Shown: positions 1 through 7,589, counted from the stretch's first letter. The stretch: 11,457 nucleotides of DNA from Gammaproteobacteria bacterium (GCA_003231795.1 QIJI01000173.1:1-11457), one strand, 5' to 3'. Numbers and translations are program-made. Notes: generated by a model from the letters alone, not told the origin.

Positions 1-1254
1 GTAGGGCACATTTTTACGATCAGTTTCGTCAAATAACTGACCTACCCGTTCCCGGTCGTCTACATGAATGACCTGGGAAAACTGCTGATCCAGATGAGAA
101 TGTATCAAGTCCATCGGTACCCCATGGATCAGCGCATACTCCTGTGAGCAGGAAATCAACCTTTTATTCCTGGCATCCCATCGCCAACTGCCCATATGTG
201 CCATCCGTTCGGCGTTTTCGAGCTCTTCCTCGATGCGCTTGGTTGCGGTGATATCAATTCGAAGTCCGACGGTACCCCCGCCGGGAAGTTTGTGGTCAAT
301 AACTCGTACCCACTCACCCTGACGTAGTTGTTGATCATACGGACCTTCTGGATTTTGGTGCAGCGCAATGCGTTTTTCGATCCAGGCCAGCTTCTCCGCC
401 TCGTTTGCGAAAATTGATAGCGTCTCTGCGTAAGCCTCGGTTATTTCCGTAAAGCTTGTGCCCGGTTCATACTTGTCTGCAATATCGGAATATATTTCCC
501 GGTATCGAGCGTTACACATAATCAAGCGATTATCGGTGTCAAACAACGCAAAGCCATCTGCCAGCACCGAAGTTGCAGTAAAAATCAGATCCTGGATGTG
601 TTGCTGCTGCTTGCGTCTTTCCAGATCTTCGGTGGCGTCCATGGCCGATCCTCGATAACCGAGATATTGACCCGATTTGTCAAAATAGGGCTTGCCGCTG
701 AACCGGAAAGTGATCTCGCTACTATTGGCAGTCTTGCCTCGATAATAGAAATTCTTGAATGGCAGTCGTTGTTCCATGCAATGCAAATATTGATCCCATT
801 GCTCGTTTTCTACCGCGTCTATTGACTCAAGTCGCAGATCTTCACGTCTTCGCCCCAGAACATCTTCGGGATTGACCCCGCCAATTTCAAACAGATAGGA
901 AGACAGGAAGACAAATCGATTTTCCTCATCAGTTTCCCAGAACCACTCATTTGATGTTTCTGCATATTGCTGAAAACGATCTTCTACTTCCTTTAAATCG
1001 AGGATACGCTGCTCAAATTCCCGCCGCAACGCTTCACCTGACTGTCGCAGATGTTTTTGCATCATGCGCAACAGGCAATAGGTAATGCCAGTGCCGACCA
1101 GAAATGGTACTGCTAAACCGAGCCTGGTCAAACTTCTGAAGCCGAACCCCTGCCCCGCGACCACCGAAAGCATCAATCCAGTTCCCGCCAAAAGCGCAGT
1201 GATCAGAGGTTTGTGCAGTATGAAGCGCGTTATGGGCGTCACAGAATTTATCAA
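1..1254 (-). CDS. Membrane-anchored multi-PAS sensor protein, 3' end cut by window edge
   Basis: The open frame runs off the left edge, so 418 residues are visible and the output domain is missing. Two predicted membrane helices (about residues 16-34 and 43-62) are followed by a charged helical linker (66-95). Then come three PAS domains: PAS1 at about 90-210 (begins ETSNEWFWETD, ends near GYRGSAMDATED), PAS2 of the PAS_7 type at about 222-338 (GFALFDTDNRLIMCNARYR; ends in a PGGGTVGLRIDIT-type strand), and PAS3 from about 340 (MGSWRWD). This layout is typical of sensor histidine kinases and GGDEF/EAL proteins; which one cannot be decided here. No ATG precedes the first helix. I chose TTG at 1254 because AGGGG (complement of 1259-1263) lies 4 bases upstream; GTG at 1242 is the alternative. 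The frame opens 17 bases after the ornithine decarboxylase stop, so co-transcription is likely. The ligand is unknown. Confidence 0.85.
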   Translation of the reverse strand, partial: MINSVTPITRFILHKPLITALLAGTGLMLSVVAGQGFGFRSLTRLGLAVPFLVGTGITYCLLRMMQKHLRQSGEALRREFEQRILDLKEVEDRFQQYAETSNEWFWETDEENRFVFLSSYLFEIGGVNPEDVLGRRREDLRLESIDAVENEQWDQYLHCMEQRLPFKNFYYRGKTANSSEITFRFSGKPYFDKSGQYLGYRGSAMDATEDLERRKQQQHIQDLIFTATSVLADGFALFDTDNRLIMCNARYREIYSDIADKYEPGTSFTEITEAYAETLSIFANEAEKLAWIEKRIALHQNPEGPYDQQLRQGEWVRVIDHKLPGGGTVGLRIDITATKRIEEELENAERMAHMGSWRWDARNKRLISCSQEYALIHGVPMDLIHSHLDQQFSQVIHVDDRERVGQLFDETDRKNVPY

Positions 1255-1271
1255 TGGGCCCCTGAGCAGCC

Positions 1272-2432
1272 TTAGCCCGGTAGCAAAGGCGGGGCTTCGA
1301 CCGCAACAAAGGTTTCGGGAAAAAAACCGTTGAAGCGGGTAGCTGCAGAATTGGTATAGGCGCCGGTTTGGCCAATTTCAATCCAGTCGCCTTCATTCGC
1401 ATCGACTGGCAGATAGAATGGAGCAGGCAGGATGTCGAGATTATCGCAAGTCGGCCCCAAAATAGTAAAATCCTGGAACTGTTCGCTGATCTCGCGCTGC
1501 GGATTGATCAAACGGGCAGGCAATTTCATCTTGCCCAGCAGGGTCTCGGACAGGCTCTGGTAAATACCGTCATTGATATACAGTTTGTTGTCTTTGCGTA
1601 ACTGGATCTGCACCAGCAGGGTTGCCCCACTCGCCACCAGGCCACGACCGGGCTCGCACATCAGTACACAGTCCCGGCGTAACCGGGATTGATCATAAGC
1701 TTGCTGTATTGCGTCAAAATAAACACTCAAATCGGGCGGGCGATCATCTTCATACAATGCCGGAAAACCACCACCAACATCGAGATAATGTACCGGTACA
1801 TTGGCAGCTTCAATCACGTCGAGCGCGGTATTTATACCATCGACAAACGCCTGCGGAACGCGACATTGCGAGCCAACATGAAATGCCACCCCGGTCTGGA
1901 AATTAGCATCGTGTACCTTTTTCAGCAGCGCCGGCGCATCTTCGGCAGCGATTCCGAACTTGTCAGATAACTGGTATTGCGCATCGTGCACCGGGGTCAC
2001 GATCCTGACCAGTATCACCTTGCCGTCACCGCCACCGGTAACTTCAATAATCTTTTCCAGCTCGTTCTCGTGATCCAGCACAAAATGATCGACGCCATAT
2101 ACCTGCTGCGCTGTCATTATCGAGGCGCGCGCCTTAACCGGATGCATGAAATAACAGTCGGCCTGGGGGAAATGTTCGCGTACCAGCGCTATCTCCTGCA
2201 ACGAAGCCGTATCAAAATGACGAATACCGGCATCGTACAGCGCTTGTAACACCGTCAAATGCGGATTACATTTAATCGCGTACAGAACCCGCCCGGGAAA
2301 GGAATCAAGAAAGAACTTCGCCTGGCGCTTTATTTCGGCCGGACGTAAACAGTAAACCGGATAGCCGGGTTTCAATTCATTGACGACATCTTCGACCGTT
2401 TTAAAGTTTGGAACCTGGTTCTTCGCTGACAT
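1272..2432 (-). CDS. Ornithine decarboxylase, alanine-racemase-fold PLP enzyme
   Basis: Decarboxylates L-ornithine to putrescine in the cytoplasm. The ornithine/DAP/arginine decarboxylase family-2 motifs are all visible. Numbering from the ATG at 2432: PLP lysine K54 in LYAIKCNP, His185 in FHVGSQ, phosphate-binding GGGFP 220-224, CEPGR 259-263, NDG with Asp288, catalytic Cys329-Asp330 in GPTCDNLD, and Tyr359 in GAYTNSAATRFNGF. GPTCD and NDG-Y point to ornithine rather than diaminopimelate decarboxylase; a dual lysine/ornithine specificity cannot be excluded. The length of 386 residues fits bacterial members. An ATG at 2459 would add nine residues but has no Shine-Dalgarno sequence, whereas the ATG at 2432 has GGGGGCAGAGG just upstream. 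The gene lies 94 bases after the RpfE-type gene and 17 before the PAS sensor, so it may head or share an operon with the sensor. Confidence 0.9.
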   Translation of the reverse strand: MSAKNQVPNFKTVEDVVNELKPGYPVYCLRPAEIKRQAKFFLDSFPGRVLYAIKCNPHLTVLQALYDAGIRHFDTASLQEIALVREHFPQADCYFMHPVKARASIMTAQQVYGVDHFVLDHENELEKIIEVTGGGDGKVILVRIVTPVHDAQYQLSDKFGIAAEDAPALLKKVHDANFQTGVAFHVGSQCRVPQAFVDGINTALDVIEAANVPVHYLDVGGGFPALYEDDRPPDLSVYFDAIQQAYDQSRLRRDCVLMCEPGRGLVASGATLLVQIQLRKDNKLYINDGIYQSLSETLLGKMKLPARLINPQREISEQFQDFTILGPTCDNLDILPAPFYLPVDANEGDWIEIGQTGAYTNSAATRFNGFFPETFVAVEAPPLLPG

Positions 2433-2526
2433 GCCTCTGCCCCCGCTTGGTGCAGGCATTTTCGCATAGTCAGTGGCTAATAAGTATCCGCGTAATCAAT
2501 ATATATTGTTGCCAGGGAGCCTCTGA
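2433..2526 (-). promoter_or_regulatory. Leader of the decarboxylase gene: ribosome-binding site, AT-rich palindrome, TATGCGA
   Basis: The gap between the RpfE-type stop and the decarboxylase ATG holds a purine-rich stretch complementary to 2434-2444 (GGGGGCAGAGG), which favours the ATG at 2432 over 2459. It also has TATGCGA (complement of 2462-2468) 30 bases upstream of that ATG, and a perfect 12-base palindrome CAATATATATTG at 2497-2508. The palindrome could be an operator or an A/T-rich promoter element. No convincing -35/-10 pair is visible, and no intrinsic terminator separates the two genes. Confidence 0.35.
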
Positions 2527-3525
2527 TTAGCGGGACGATTGCTCTAACCAGTCCACCAGACTTTTCTTTTTGCGCCAGAATTTAAGCTTCGATACCGTCG
2601 TCCATTCGAAGTCGTATTCGAATCCGGCACGCAACCTGATCGAACAGCCGCCAGGTACAGATTCAAACAATTCCCGGTCGACCTCGCGCAGCAACTGATC
2701 GAGCGAACTGTCGCTGCCGGTTTTCAAGGCTTCGATCAATCGTAAATCGACGACGACCGAATCTACCGCTGGATCGCTATCGGCAATCTGACTGATGCGC
2801 CGCACAGCCAGACCCAGTGATTTTGCGAAACGAGTCAAAACCAGGTCATCACAGTACCAGTCAGGATTTGAAAGCATTGTTTTCGGTAACTGTCCCGCTC
2901 CCCAGAACCACAGACTGTTGATCGTCGCCAGGCCCTGTTGTAGACGTTGCTGATTGACAGCATGCTGATGCATGAACATCTGTATTTCACTGGTTAAGCG
3001 GTACCAGGGCAGGTTTTCACGCGTTTGTTCAATATAGGGGTTGGCGGTTTTGCCCAGCACCGACAGGATATGAGGGTAATGCTGCGGCGCGGAAACCCCG
3101 TTCAGTTTCATCAGATATAATCCGTCAGCGACAATATCAATATCAAAATCTACATTAAACATGTCCTGTAAATCTTTGATTATTATATTTATATCACTTA
3201 AATTCTGTTGGCTCCATTCAATTGGAAGAACGATTGCATTTTGCATATCGGCCCGCAGATGTACCGCTTGAAACAACAGATAACAGCCCGTATGAGGCGG
3301 CCCGGGTTCAACCAATGCCTGCGCCAGAGGAAGCCCGACAGTCTGCTCCCAGCGCAGAATTTCAAAAATAATTGCATCGATATTGCGTGACTTGCCTGAT
3401 ATCACGTTGGCCTGGCTAAGGAACTGGTTTAGATGCGGCAATTCAGATCGCAGGAAGTCCGATTCCAGTTCCTCCACCGGCAATTCAAACAACCCGGGTA
3501 AAACAATTTCTACACGGCCGGGCAT
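2527..3525 (-). CDS. RpfE-type conserved protein (COG4255-like), function unknown
   Basis: Recognised from family motifs recalled for the proteobacterial RpfE-type group, often loosely labelled phosphoglycerate mutase. From the ATG at 3525 (332 residues): an N-terminal strand VEIVLPGLFELP, VHLRAD at 88-93, a WYRLTSEIQMFMHQHAVN segment near 174-191, and the hallmark NSLWFWGAGQLP at 203-214. The C-terminus is basic (KLKFWRKKK). There is no signal peptide or membrane helix, so it should be cytoplasmic. The frame stays open to a TTG at 3564 (345 residues), but family members start just before the LPG strand and the TTG has no ribosome-binding site, so I prefer 3525 even though its own site (AGG, 2 bases away) is weak. 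The name comes from the Xanthomonas rpf cluster; no DSF-signalling genes are present here. The biochemical role is not established, and the mutase label should not be trusted without the metal-binding residues of true mutases. Confidence 0.75.
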   Translation of the reverse strand: MPGRVEIVLPGLFELPVEELESDFLRSELPHLNQFLSQANVISGKSRNIDAIIFEILRWEQTVGLPLAQALVEPGPPHTGCYLLFQAVHLRADMQNAIVLPIEWSQQNLSDINIIIKDLQDMFNVDFDIDIVADGLYLMKLNGVSAPQHYPHILSVLGKTANPYIEQTRENLPWYRLTSEIQMFMHQHAVNQQRLQQGLATINSLWFWGAGQLPKTMLSNPDWYCDDLVLTRFAKSLGLAVRRISQIADSDPAVDSVVVDLRLIEALKTGSDSSLDQLLREVDRELFESVPGGCSIRLRAGFEYDFEWTTVSKLKFWRKKKSLVDWLEQSSR

Positions 3526-3576
3526 AACCTGAATTAGTCCGGAAATTTCACCAATCTGCGCCAAGATCGCGCAGGA

Positions 3577-3660
3577 TATTTATTTCACAAGAAAATTTCT
3601 GAAGGAGTCTCATATCGATGATTACGAGCGACTGAAGAAATATTTCTTGTGGAATAAATA
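3577..3660. repeat. Long imperfect A/T-rich inverted repeat (24-bp arms, 35-base loop)
   Basis: Bases 3577-3600 pair with 3636-3660: 23 Watson-Crick pairs, one T/G mismatch (3585 with 3652) and one unpaired base (3642). The loop is 3601-3635, in which 3606-3609 can pair with 3630-3633 and 3610-3613 with 3618-3621. It lies between the pepN stop (3699) and the RpfE-type start, both on the minus strand. Read in that direction no U-run follows, so it is not a standard intrinsic terminator. The ends read TA...TA. It could be a 3'-end stabilising or processing hairpin, a regulator-binding region, or the relic of a small non-autonomous element; the sequence does not decide. The rest of the 173-base gap (3526-3698) shows nothing recognisable. 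Confidence 0.75.
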
Positions 3661-3698
3661 AACTAGCGAGATGGTGCATGATTGGTGAATTTTCCGGG

Positions 3699-6311
3699 CT
3701 AATCTTTGAGACTGGTGCTCAGGAGTTCATTCAAATCGTTAGATAGTTCACCACTACCCAGCATCGACTCGATTTGTAATCGCAACATAAGTCCCTGCGT
3801 TGTTACTAACTTGCGCCAGTGTACGAAAGGATTGGCAAGGCGCGCTGCCACTTGCGGATTGATCGTATCCAGTTCAAGCACTTTTTGCGCGGCAAATTGA
3901 TACCCCGCCCCATCTATTTGATGAAATGCACGCGAGTTGGCAATCATGGAACCCAGTAGCGAACGTGCCCGATTAGGATTGTTGAGGCTGTAATCGGGAT
4001 GCTCGAACAATGGTCGAATGGTATCGAGAGCATGTTCAAGGTTACTCGATCCGATAACACTGAACCATTTGTCCAGAACCAGCGGCGTCGCATTCCATTG
4101 ATCATAAAACTGGCCCAGAATTTCATCGCGCAATGGGTGTTCATGATGAACAATCGCCTGCAGACAGCCCATTTGATCGGTCATATTGTGCGCGCGTTCA
4201 TACTGCTGCCGACAATACCCGAAATACTCGGGTTTCTGCAATTGCATCAGGTACAACAAACAGGTGTTTTTCATGCCTCGGTTAGCGATGGAATCGGCGT
4301 CAATCGTATATTCCCCATCGCTCAGGCAATCCTGATAAAGCTGCAAAATCTGCAGTTCGTTATGCCGTGCAATTTCGAACCTGAGGGTATCACGCACATA
4401 TCTCAGCTGATGCACATCGACCTGATCCAGCATCTCGGCGAGATATTTTTCACTCGGCAATACCATCATCTCCGCCACCAGCGCCCGATCCAGTTGTGCG
4501 GCTGACATCAGGTCGGAAAAAGCCTGTAACAGAGGCTGTACCAGATCTGGCCAGTCGGCCGGTTCGCATTGCAGCATAGCCAGCATGGTTCGGGTGGCAA
4601 GCTGCTGCCCGGCCTCCCAGCAATTAAACGGATCGCTATCGCAAACCATCAAACGTGCCAATTCGGCATCGCTCAAGTCGGTAGTCAGAATAATAGGTGC
4701 CGAAAATCCGCGAAAGGCTGATACCAACGTATTGGGTGGAACATTCTCGAAGCTTAGTGACAATTCGTACTCGCGTAAATCTAACGTTTGTTCGAGGTTT
4801 CCGGCGTCATCAAGCGCCAGCGGCTGTCCTTGGGCATCAAATAACGCAATACGAAGCGGCATATGAAAAGCAAGATTCAGTTCTCCTTTTGTGCTTCCGG
4901 CCTGTTGCCTGATATCCAGAATCAGCGTTTTCGAGGCAGCATCGTAGTTACGTTTTATATCAACCCGAGGCGTGCCCGATTGCTGATACCAGCGTTGAAA
5001 GCGTTCGAGATTTATGCCCGAAGCATCCTGCATCGCGAGCCGAAAATCGTCAGTGGTTACTGCCTGCCCGTCATGTCGTTCGAAGTACAAATCCATACCC
5101 AGGCGAAAGTTCGCCGCCCCCAGCAGGCAGTGCATCATACGTACAACCTCAGCACCTTTGTTGTAAACCGTGGCAGTGTAAAAGTTGTTGATTTCCTGGT
5201 ACGAGGCGGGACGAACCGGATGCGCCATAGGTCCCGCATCTTCACTGAACTGGTGATTGCGCAATACGCGAACATCATTAATTCGTTGTATCGCAGCTGA
5301 AAAAGTATCCGCGCTGAACTGCTGATCCCGAAACACGGTAAGCCCCTCTTTCAGGCTCAACTGAAACCAGTCGCGGCAGGTCACCCGGTTTCCGGTCCAG
5401 TTGTGAAAGTACTCGTGCGCGATAACCGATTCGATGGCGAGATAGTCATCATCGGTTGCGGTTTCCGGATTAGCCAGCACATAACGCGTGTTAAATACAT
5501 TGAGGCCTTTGTTTTCCATTGCCCCCATGTTGAAATCATCCACCGCCACAATCATGTAGAGTTCGAGATCATATTCGAGTCCGAATACATCCTCATCCCA
5601 CTTCATTGCCTTTTGCAATGCCAGCAACGCATGGTCACATTTATGCCGGTTATGATGTTCGGTAAAAATCTGTAATTTTACCTCGCGCCCTGAACCGGTA
5701 TTAAATACGCCTTCGATACAGGCGAGATCCCCCGCAACCAGTGCAAACAGATAACTCGGTTTCGGAAACGGGTCCTGCCAGCTTACCCAATGGCCGTCTT
5801 CATCGCTGCCCGAGTCAAGCCGGTTTCCGTTTGACAGCAGAACCGGGCAGGTACCTGCTGCGGCGTGAATTTCGGTGCTGAATATCGACATTACATCGGG
5901 TCGGTCGAGATAGTAGGTGATGTAGCGAAATCCCTCGGCTTCGCATTGAGTGCAGAAATTGCCGTTAGACAGGTAAAGGCCTTCCAGGCGAGTGTTTGCA
6001 GCGACATTAATGGCGACTTCGCAGCTGAGCTCGAAGCTATCCGGAACCGATTCGATGGTTAAGGTTGTTGAAGTTAGTTGATACTGGTCGGGTTGTAACT
6101 CCAGACCATCGAGTTTCAGGTTTAGTAGTTCGAGATCGATACCGTCCAGAACCAGAGGGCTTTTATCCGCACTCAGGCGGTGTAGTTTTAACTGGCTGAT
6201 AACTCTGCTACGGGCAGGATCCAGAAAGAAAACCAGATGCGTTTTATCGATTCCAAAATCGGGCGCTTGATAGTCTTTTAAATGTTTACGTTTGTGCTGA
6301 TCGGTTTTCAT
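3699..6311 (-). CDS. pepN: Aminopeptidase N, M1-family zinc metallopeptidase
   Basis: Cytoplasmic broad-specificity aminopeptidase that removes N-terminal residues in the late steps of protein and peptide turnover. At 870 residues it equals the length I recall for E. coli PepN and matches it along its length. Key sites: CTQCEAEGFRYITYYLDRPDV near 120-140, exopeptidase motif GAMEN at 263-267 (Glu266 holds the free amino group), zinc motif HEYFH at 299-303 with the third ligand Glu322 in KEGLT, and transition-state Tyr383 in NFYTATVYNKG. Each lies two residues later than in E. coli. The C-terminal helical domain is complete. There is no signal peptide. The ATG at 6311 has AGG eight bases upstream and no upstream rival. 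It is divergent from ndk across 80 bases and is followed by the inverted repeat at 3577-3660. Confidence 0.97.
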   Translation of the reverse strand: MKTDQHKRKHLKDYQAPDFGIDKTHLVFFLDPARSRVISQLKLHRLSADKSPLVLDGIDLELLNLKLDGLELQPDQYQLTSTTLTIESVPDSFELSCEVAINVAANTRLEGLYLSNGNFCTQCEAEGFRYITYYLDRPDVMSIFSTEIHAAAGTCPVLLSNGNRLDSGSDEDGHWVSWQDPFPKPSYLFALVAGDLACIEGVFNTGSGREVKLQIFTEHHNRHKCDHALLALQKAMKWDEDVFGLEYDLELYMIVAVDDFNMGAMENKGLNVFNTRYVLANPETATDDDYLAIESVIAHEYFHNWTGNRVTCRDWFQLSLKEGLTVFRDQQFSADTFSAAIQRINDVRVLRNHQFSEDAGPMAHPVRPASYQEINNFYTATVYNKGAEVVRMMHCLLGAANFRLGMDLYFERHDGQAVTTDDFRLAMQDASGINLERFQRWYQQSGTPRVDIKRNYDAASKTLILDIRQQAGSTKGELNLAFHMPLRIALFDAQGQPLALDDAGNLEQTLDLREYELSLSFENVPPNTLVSAFRGFSAPIILTTDLSDAELARLMVCDSDPFNCWEAGQQLATRTMLAMLQCEPADWPDLVQPLLQAFSDLMSAAQLDRALVAEMMVLPSEKYLAEMLDQVDVHQLRYVRDTLRFEIARHNELQILQLYQDCLSDGEYTIDADSIANRGMKNTCLLYLMQLQKPEYFGYCRQQYERAHNMTDQMGCLQAIVHHEHPLRDEILGQFYDQWNATPLVLDKWFSVIGSSNLEHALDTIRPLFEHPDYSLNNPNRARSLLGSMIANSRAFHQIDGAGYQFAAQKVLELDTINPQVAARLANPFVHWRKLVTTQGLMLRLQIESMLGSGELSNDLNELLSTSLKD

Positions 6312-6391
6312 TTCCGGGACCTGAAAAGGGGTCGCATAAGTGTACCCTAAGGAGTATCATTCGCAGCATTTTTCATCCCGGAGATTCCTCA
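6312..6391. promoter_or_regulatory. Divergent pepN/ndk intergenic region
   Basis: These 80 bases must hold the promoters of both pepN (leftward) and ndk (rightward). The ndk ribosome-binding site is clear: GGAG at 6380-6383, eight bases before its ATG. For ndk, TATCAT at 6355-6360 is a possible -10 without a good -35. For pepN, CTTATGCGACC (complement of 6330-6340) lies about 20-30 bases upstream of the ATG, and the same 11 bases recur upstream of the VTT-flavoprotein gene. No strong consensus promoter can be called on either strand. Confidence 0.35.
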
Positions 6392-6823
6392 ATGACCATC
6401 GAACGCACCCTTTCGATAATCAAGCCTGATGCGGTTGCCAAAAATGTTATCGGCGAAATTTATGACCGCTTCGAAAAAGCCGGTTTGCGTATTGTAGCTT
6501 CCCGTATGGAACACTTAAGCGCAGCAAAAGCAGGCGAATTCTACGCCGTTCATCGGGAGCGCCCATTTTATAATGATCTGGTTGCGTTTATGACATCTGG
6601 ACCGGTCATGATACAGGCACTCGAAGGCGAAGATGCGATCGCAAAAAACCGGGAAGTTATGGGTGCTACCAATCCGGCAGATGCTGCGGCGGGTACCATT
6701 CGTGCCGATTTCGCCCAGACTGTCGATGAAAACGCGGTACATGGCTCGGATGGCCTGGATACTGCCAGGGCAGAAATCGAGTTTTTCTTCGGCAACGACG
6801 GAGTTTGCCCCAGAACCCGATAG
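6392..6823 (+). CDS. ndk: Nucleoside diphosphate kinase
   Basis: Transfers the gamma-phosphate of ATP to other (d)NDPs through a phospho-histidine, balancing NTP and dNTP pools in the cytoplasm. At 143 residues it is the standard length of a bacterial Ndk. Visible sites: Lys11 in SIIKPDAV, RPFYNDLVAFMTSGPV at 57-72, Arg87 and Thr93 in NREVMGATNP, Arg104, and Asn114 and catalytic His117 in ENAVHGSD, followed by the nucleotide-site tail EIEFFFGNDGVCPRTR. Nothing is missing. A GGAG sequence eight bases upstream supports the ATG. In many gammaproteobacteria I recall ndk beside rlmN and pilus-assembly genes; here it precedes a CBS-domain gene and guaC, an arrangement that makes a purine-nucleotide group. 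Confidence 0.97.
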   Translation: MTIERTLSIIKPDAVAKNVIGEIYDRFEKAGLRIVASRMEHLSAAKAGEFYAVHRERPFYNDLVAFMTSGPVMIQALEGEDAIAKNREVMGATNPADAAAGTIRADFAQTVDENAVHGSDGLDTARAEIEFFFGNDGVCPRTR

Positions 6824-6850
6824 CCCCCGCTGATAGCGTGAGGTAAAACA

Positions 6851-6903
6851 GCGCGGTATACCGTGCAATTTCAGGTATAATCGTCACAAAATAGTGAGGT
6901 ATC
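6851..6903 (+). promoter_or_regulatory. Candidate promoter of the CBS gene with palindromic operator at the -35 position
   Basis: A perfect -10 hexamer TATAAT lies at 6876-6881, which predicts a start near 6888 and a leader of about 19 bases containing GAGG (6896-6899). The -35 position holds no TTGACA-like sequence. Instead there is a near-perfect 16-base palindrome, GCGCGGTATACCGTGC (6851-6866; the inner 10 bases are perfect), as expected where an activator or repressor binds. A small CGCT-GAT-AGCG hairpin at 6828-6838 lies closer to the ndk stop but has no T-run, so ndk read-through into this gene is also possible. Confidence 0.5.
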
Positions 6904-6906
6904 GTG

Positions 6907-7497
6907 ATGAGTACTCGTTATCAAAACCTTCAGCACACTTTACTTTCCAGCGGCACAAGCATCTACAAAAACGATGAAATCGAAGCAGGGTCGGTTTCGC
7001 TAAAAGATAGTGCCGAAGTGGTTTTTACCGACTTTAAAAATATCCGCCCTTTCTCCATCAGCGCAACAGTAAGTCTCGAAGAAGTCAATGATAAGATGAT
7101 CAAATGCGGCGTGCGCCTTTTGTTCGTTGCCGATACCGATGGCAGTTTGCAGGGCCTGATTACCTATACCGATCTTTATGGTGAAAAACCCGTTCGTTAT
7201 ATTCGTGAACAGGGTGGTACACGCGATGAAATTCTGGCGAAAGATCTGATGACTCCACTGACACAGCTTGAATCATTGCAACAGAGCGATGTTGTCGAAG
7301 CCAGGGTAGGCGATATTGTCGAAACTATCAAAACCGCCGGGCGACAGCATATGCTGGTAAACGAAACGCTGGAGGATGGAAGTCAGGTAATCACCGGGTT
7401 AATTTCGTCTACCCATATCGAAAAATTACTCGGCATGAAAATCGAGCTCTCGGCACGTGCCAATACATTCGCGGATCTCGAAAGAGCCCTGACCTGA
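6907..7497 (+). CDS. Stand-alone tandem CBS-domain protein
   Basis: A 196-residue protein made almost wholly of one CBS pair (Bateman module). CBS1 covers about 42-103, with VRLLFVADTDGSLQGLITYTDL; CBS2 covers about 112-178, with AKDLMTPL, then GRQHMLVN and GSQVITGLISSTHIEKLLG. No enzymatic, DNA-binding or membrane segment is visible; the first 40 residues and the last 18 are unassigned. CBS pairs commonly bind AMP, ATP, GTP or S-adenosylmethionine and control a partner domain. The next gene is a GMP reductase, an enzyme related to IMP dehydrogenase, which carries such a pair internally, so a role as a separate nucleotide sensor is an attractive inference. The frame also allows GTG at 6904, but GAGG at 6896-6899 is seven bases from the ATG at 6907, so I prefer ATG. 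It has its own candidate promoter. Confidence 0.88.
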   Translation: MSTRYQNLQHTLLSSGTSIYKNDEIEAGSVSLKDSAEVVFTDFKNIRPFSISATVSLEEVNDKMIKCGVRLLFVADTDGSLQGLITYTDLYGEKPVRYIREQGGTRDEILAKDLMTPLTQLESLQQSDVVEARVGDIVETIKTAGRQHMLVNETLEDGSQVITGLISSTHIEKLLGMKIELSARANTFADLERALT

Positions 7498-7589
7498 GCA
7501 GCGGCAAGCCTGATAAATCAGAACCTGTCCCGGGTACAGGAATCATGCTACTGTCGGCGCCTGTCAGAATACCCGGGTCGTGAAACCGC
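7498..7589 (+). promoter_or_regulatory. CBS-guaC intergenic region with two small palindromes and a repeated CCCGGGT
   Basis: Two adjacent inverted repeats follow the CBS stop: CTGATAAATCAG (7510-7521) and CCTGT-N7-ACAGG (7524-7540), the second enclosing CCCGGGT (7529-7535). CCCGGGT recurs at 7572-7578, 43 bases on and just before the guaC ATG. No T-run follows the hairpins, so termination is unlikely; operator sites or an RNA element are possible. No good -35/-10 pair and no Shine-Dalgarno sequence before guaC are visible. Confidence 0.35.

Noticed and set aside
1034..1402. 122-codon minus-strand frame across the decarboxylase/PAS sensor junction
   Set aside because: It overlaps the end of the decarboxylase and the membrane segment of the sensor in a different frame. 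The sensor frame gives two clear membrane helices and continues into the PAS domains; this one resembles nothing.
1272..2432. Diaminopimelate decarboxylase (lysA) as the identity of the PLP enzyme
   Set aside because: The GPTCDxxD and NDG-Y motifs are those of ornithine decarboxylase; diaminopimelate decarboxylases carry a different Cys motif (GPxCESxD type) and a different sequence at the NDG site.
3577..3660. Intrinsic terminator of pepN
   Set aside because: The stem is A/T-rich with a 35-base loop, and the minus-strand sequence that follows has no U-run.
3999..4505. 168-codon open frame on the plus strand inside pepN
   Set aside because: It lies wholly antisense to a well-conserved stretch of PepN, has no recognisable domain, and is best explained as a by-product of codon use on the other strand. 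The other plus-strand frames inside pepN are of the same kind.
6515..6868. Minus-strand frames antisense to ndk
   Set aside because: Ndk is complete and fully conserved on the plus strand; the antisense frames have no family resemblance.
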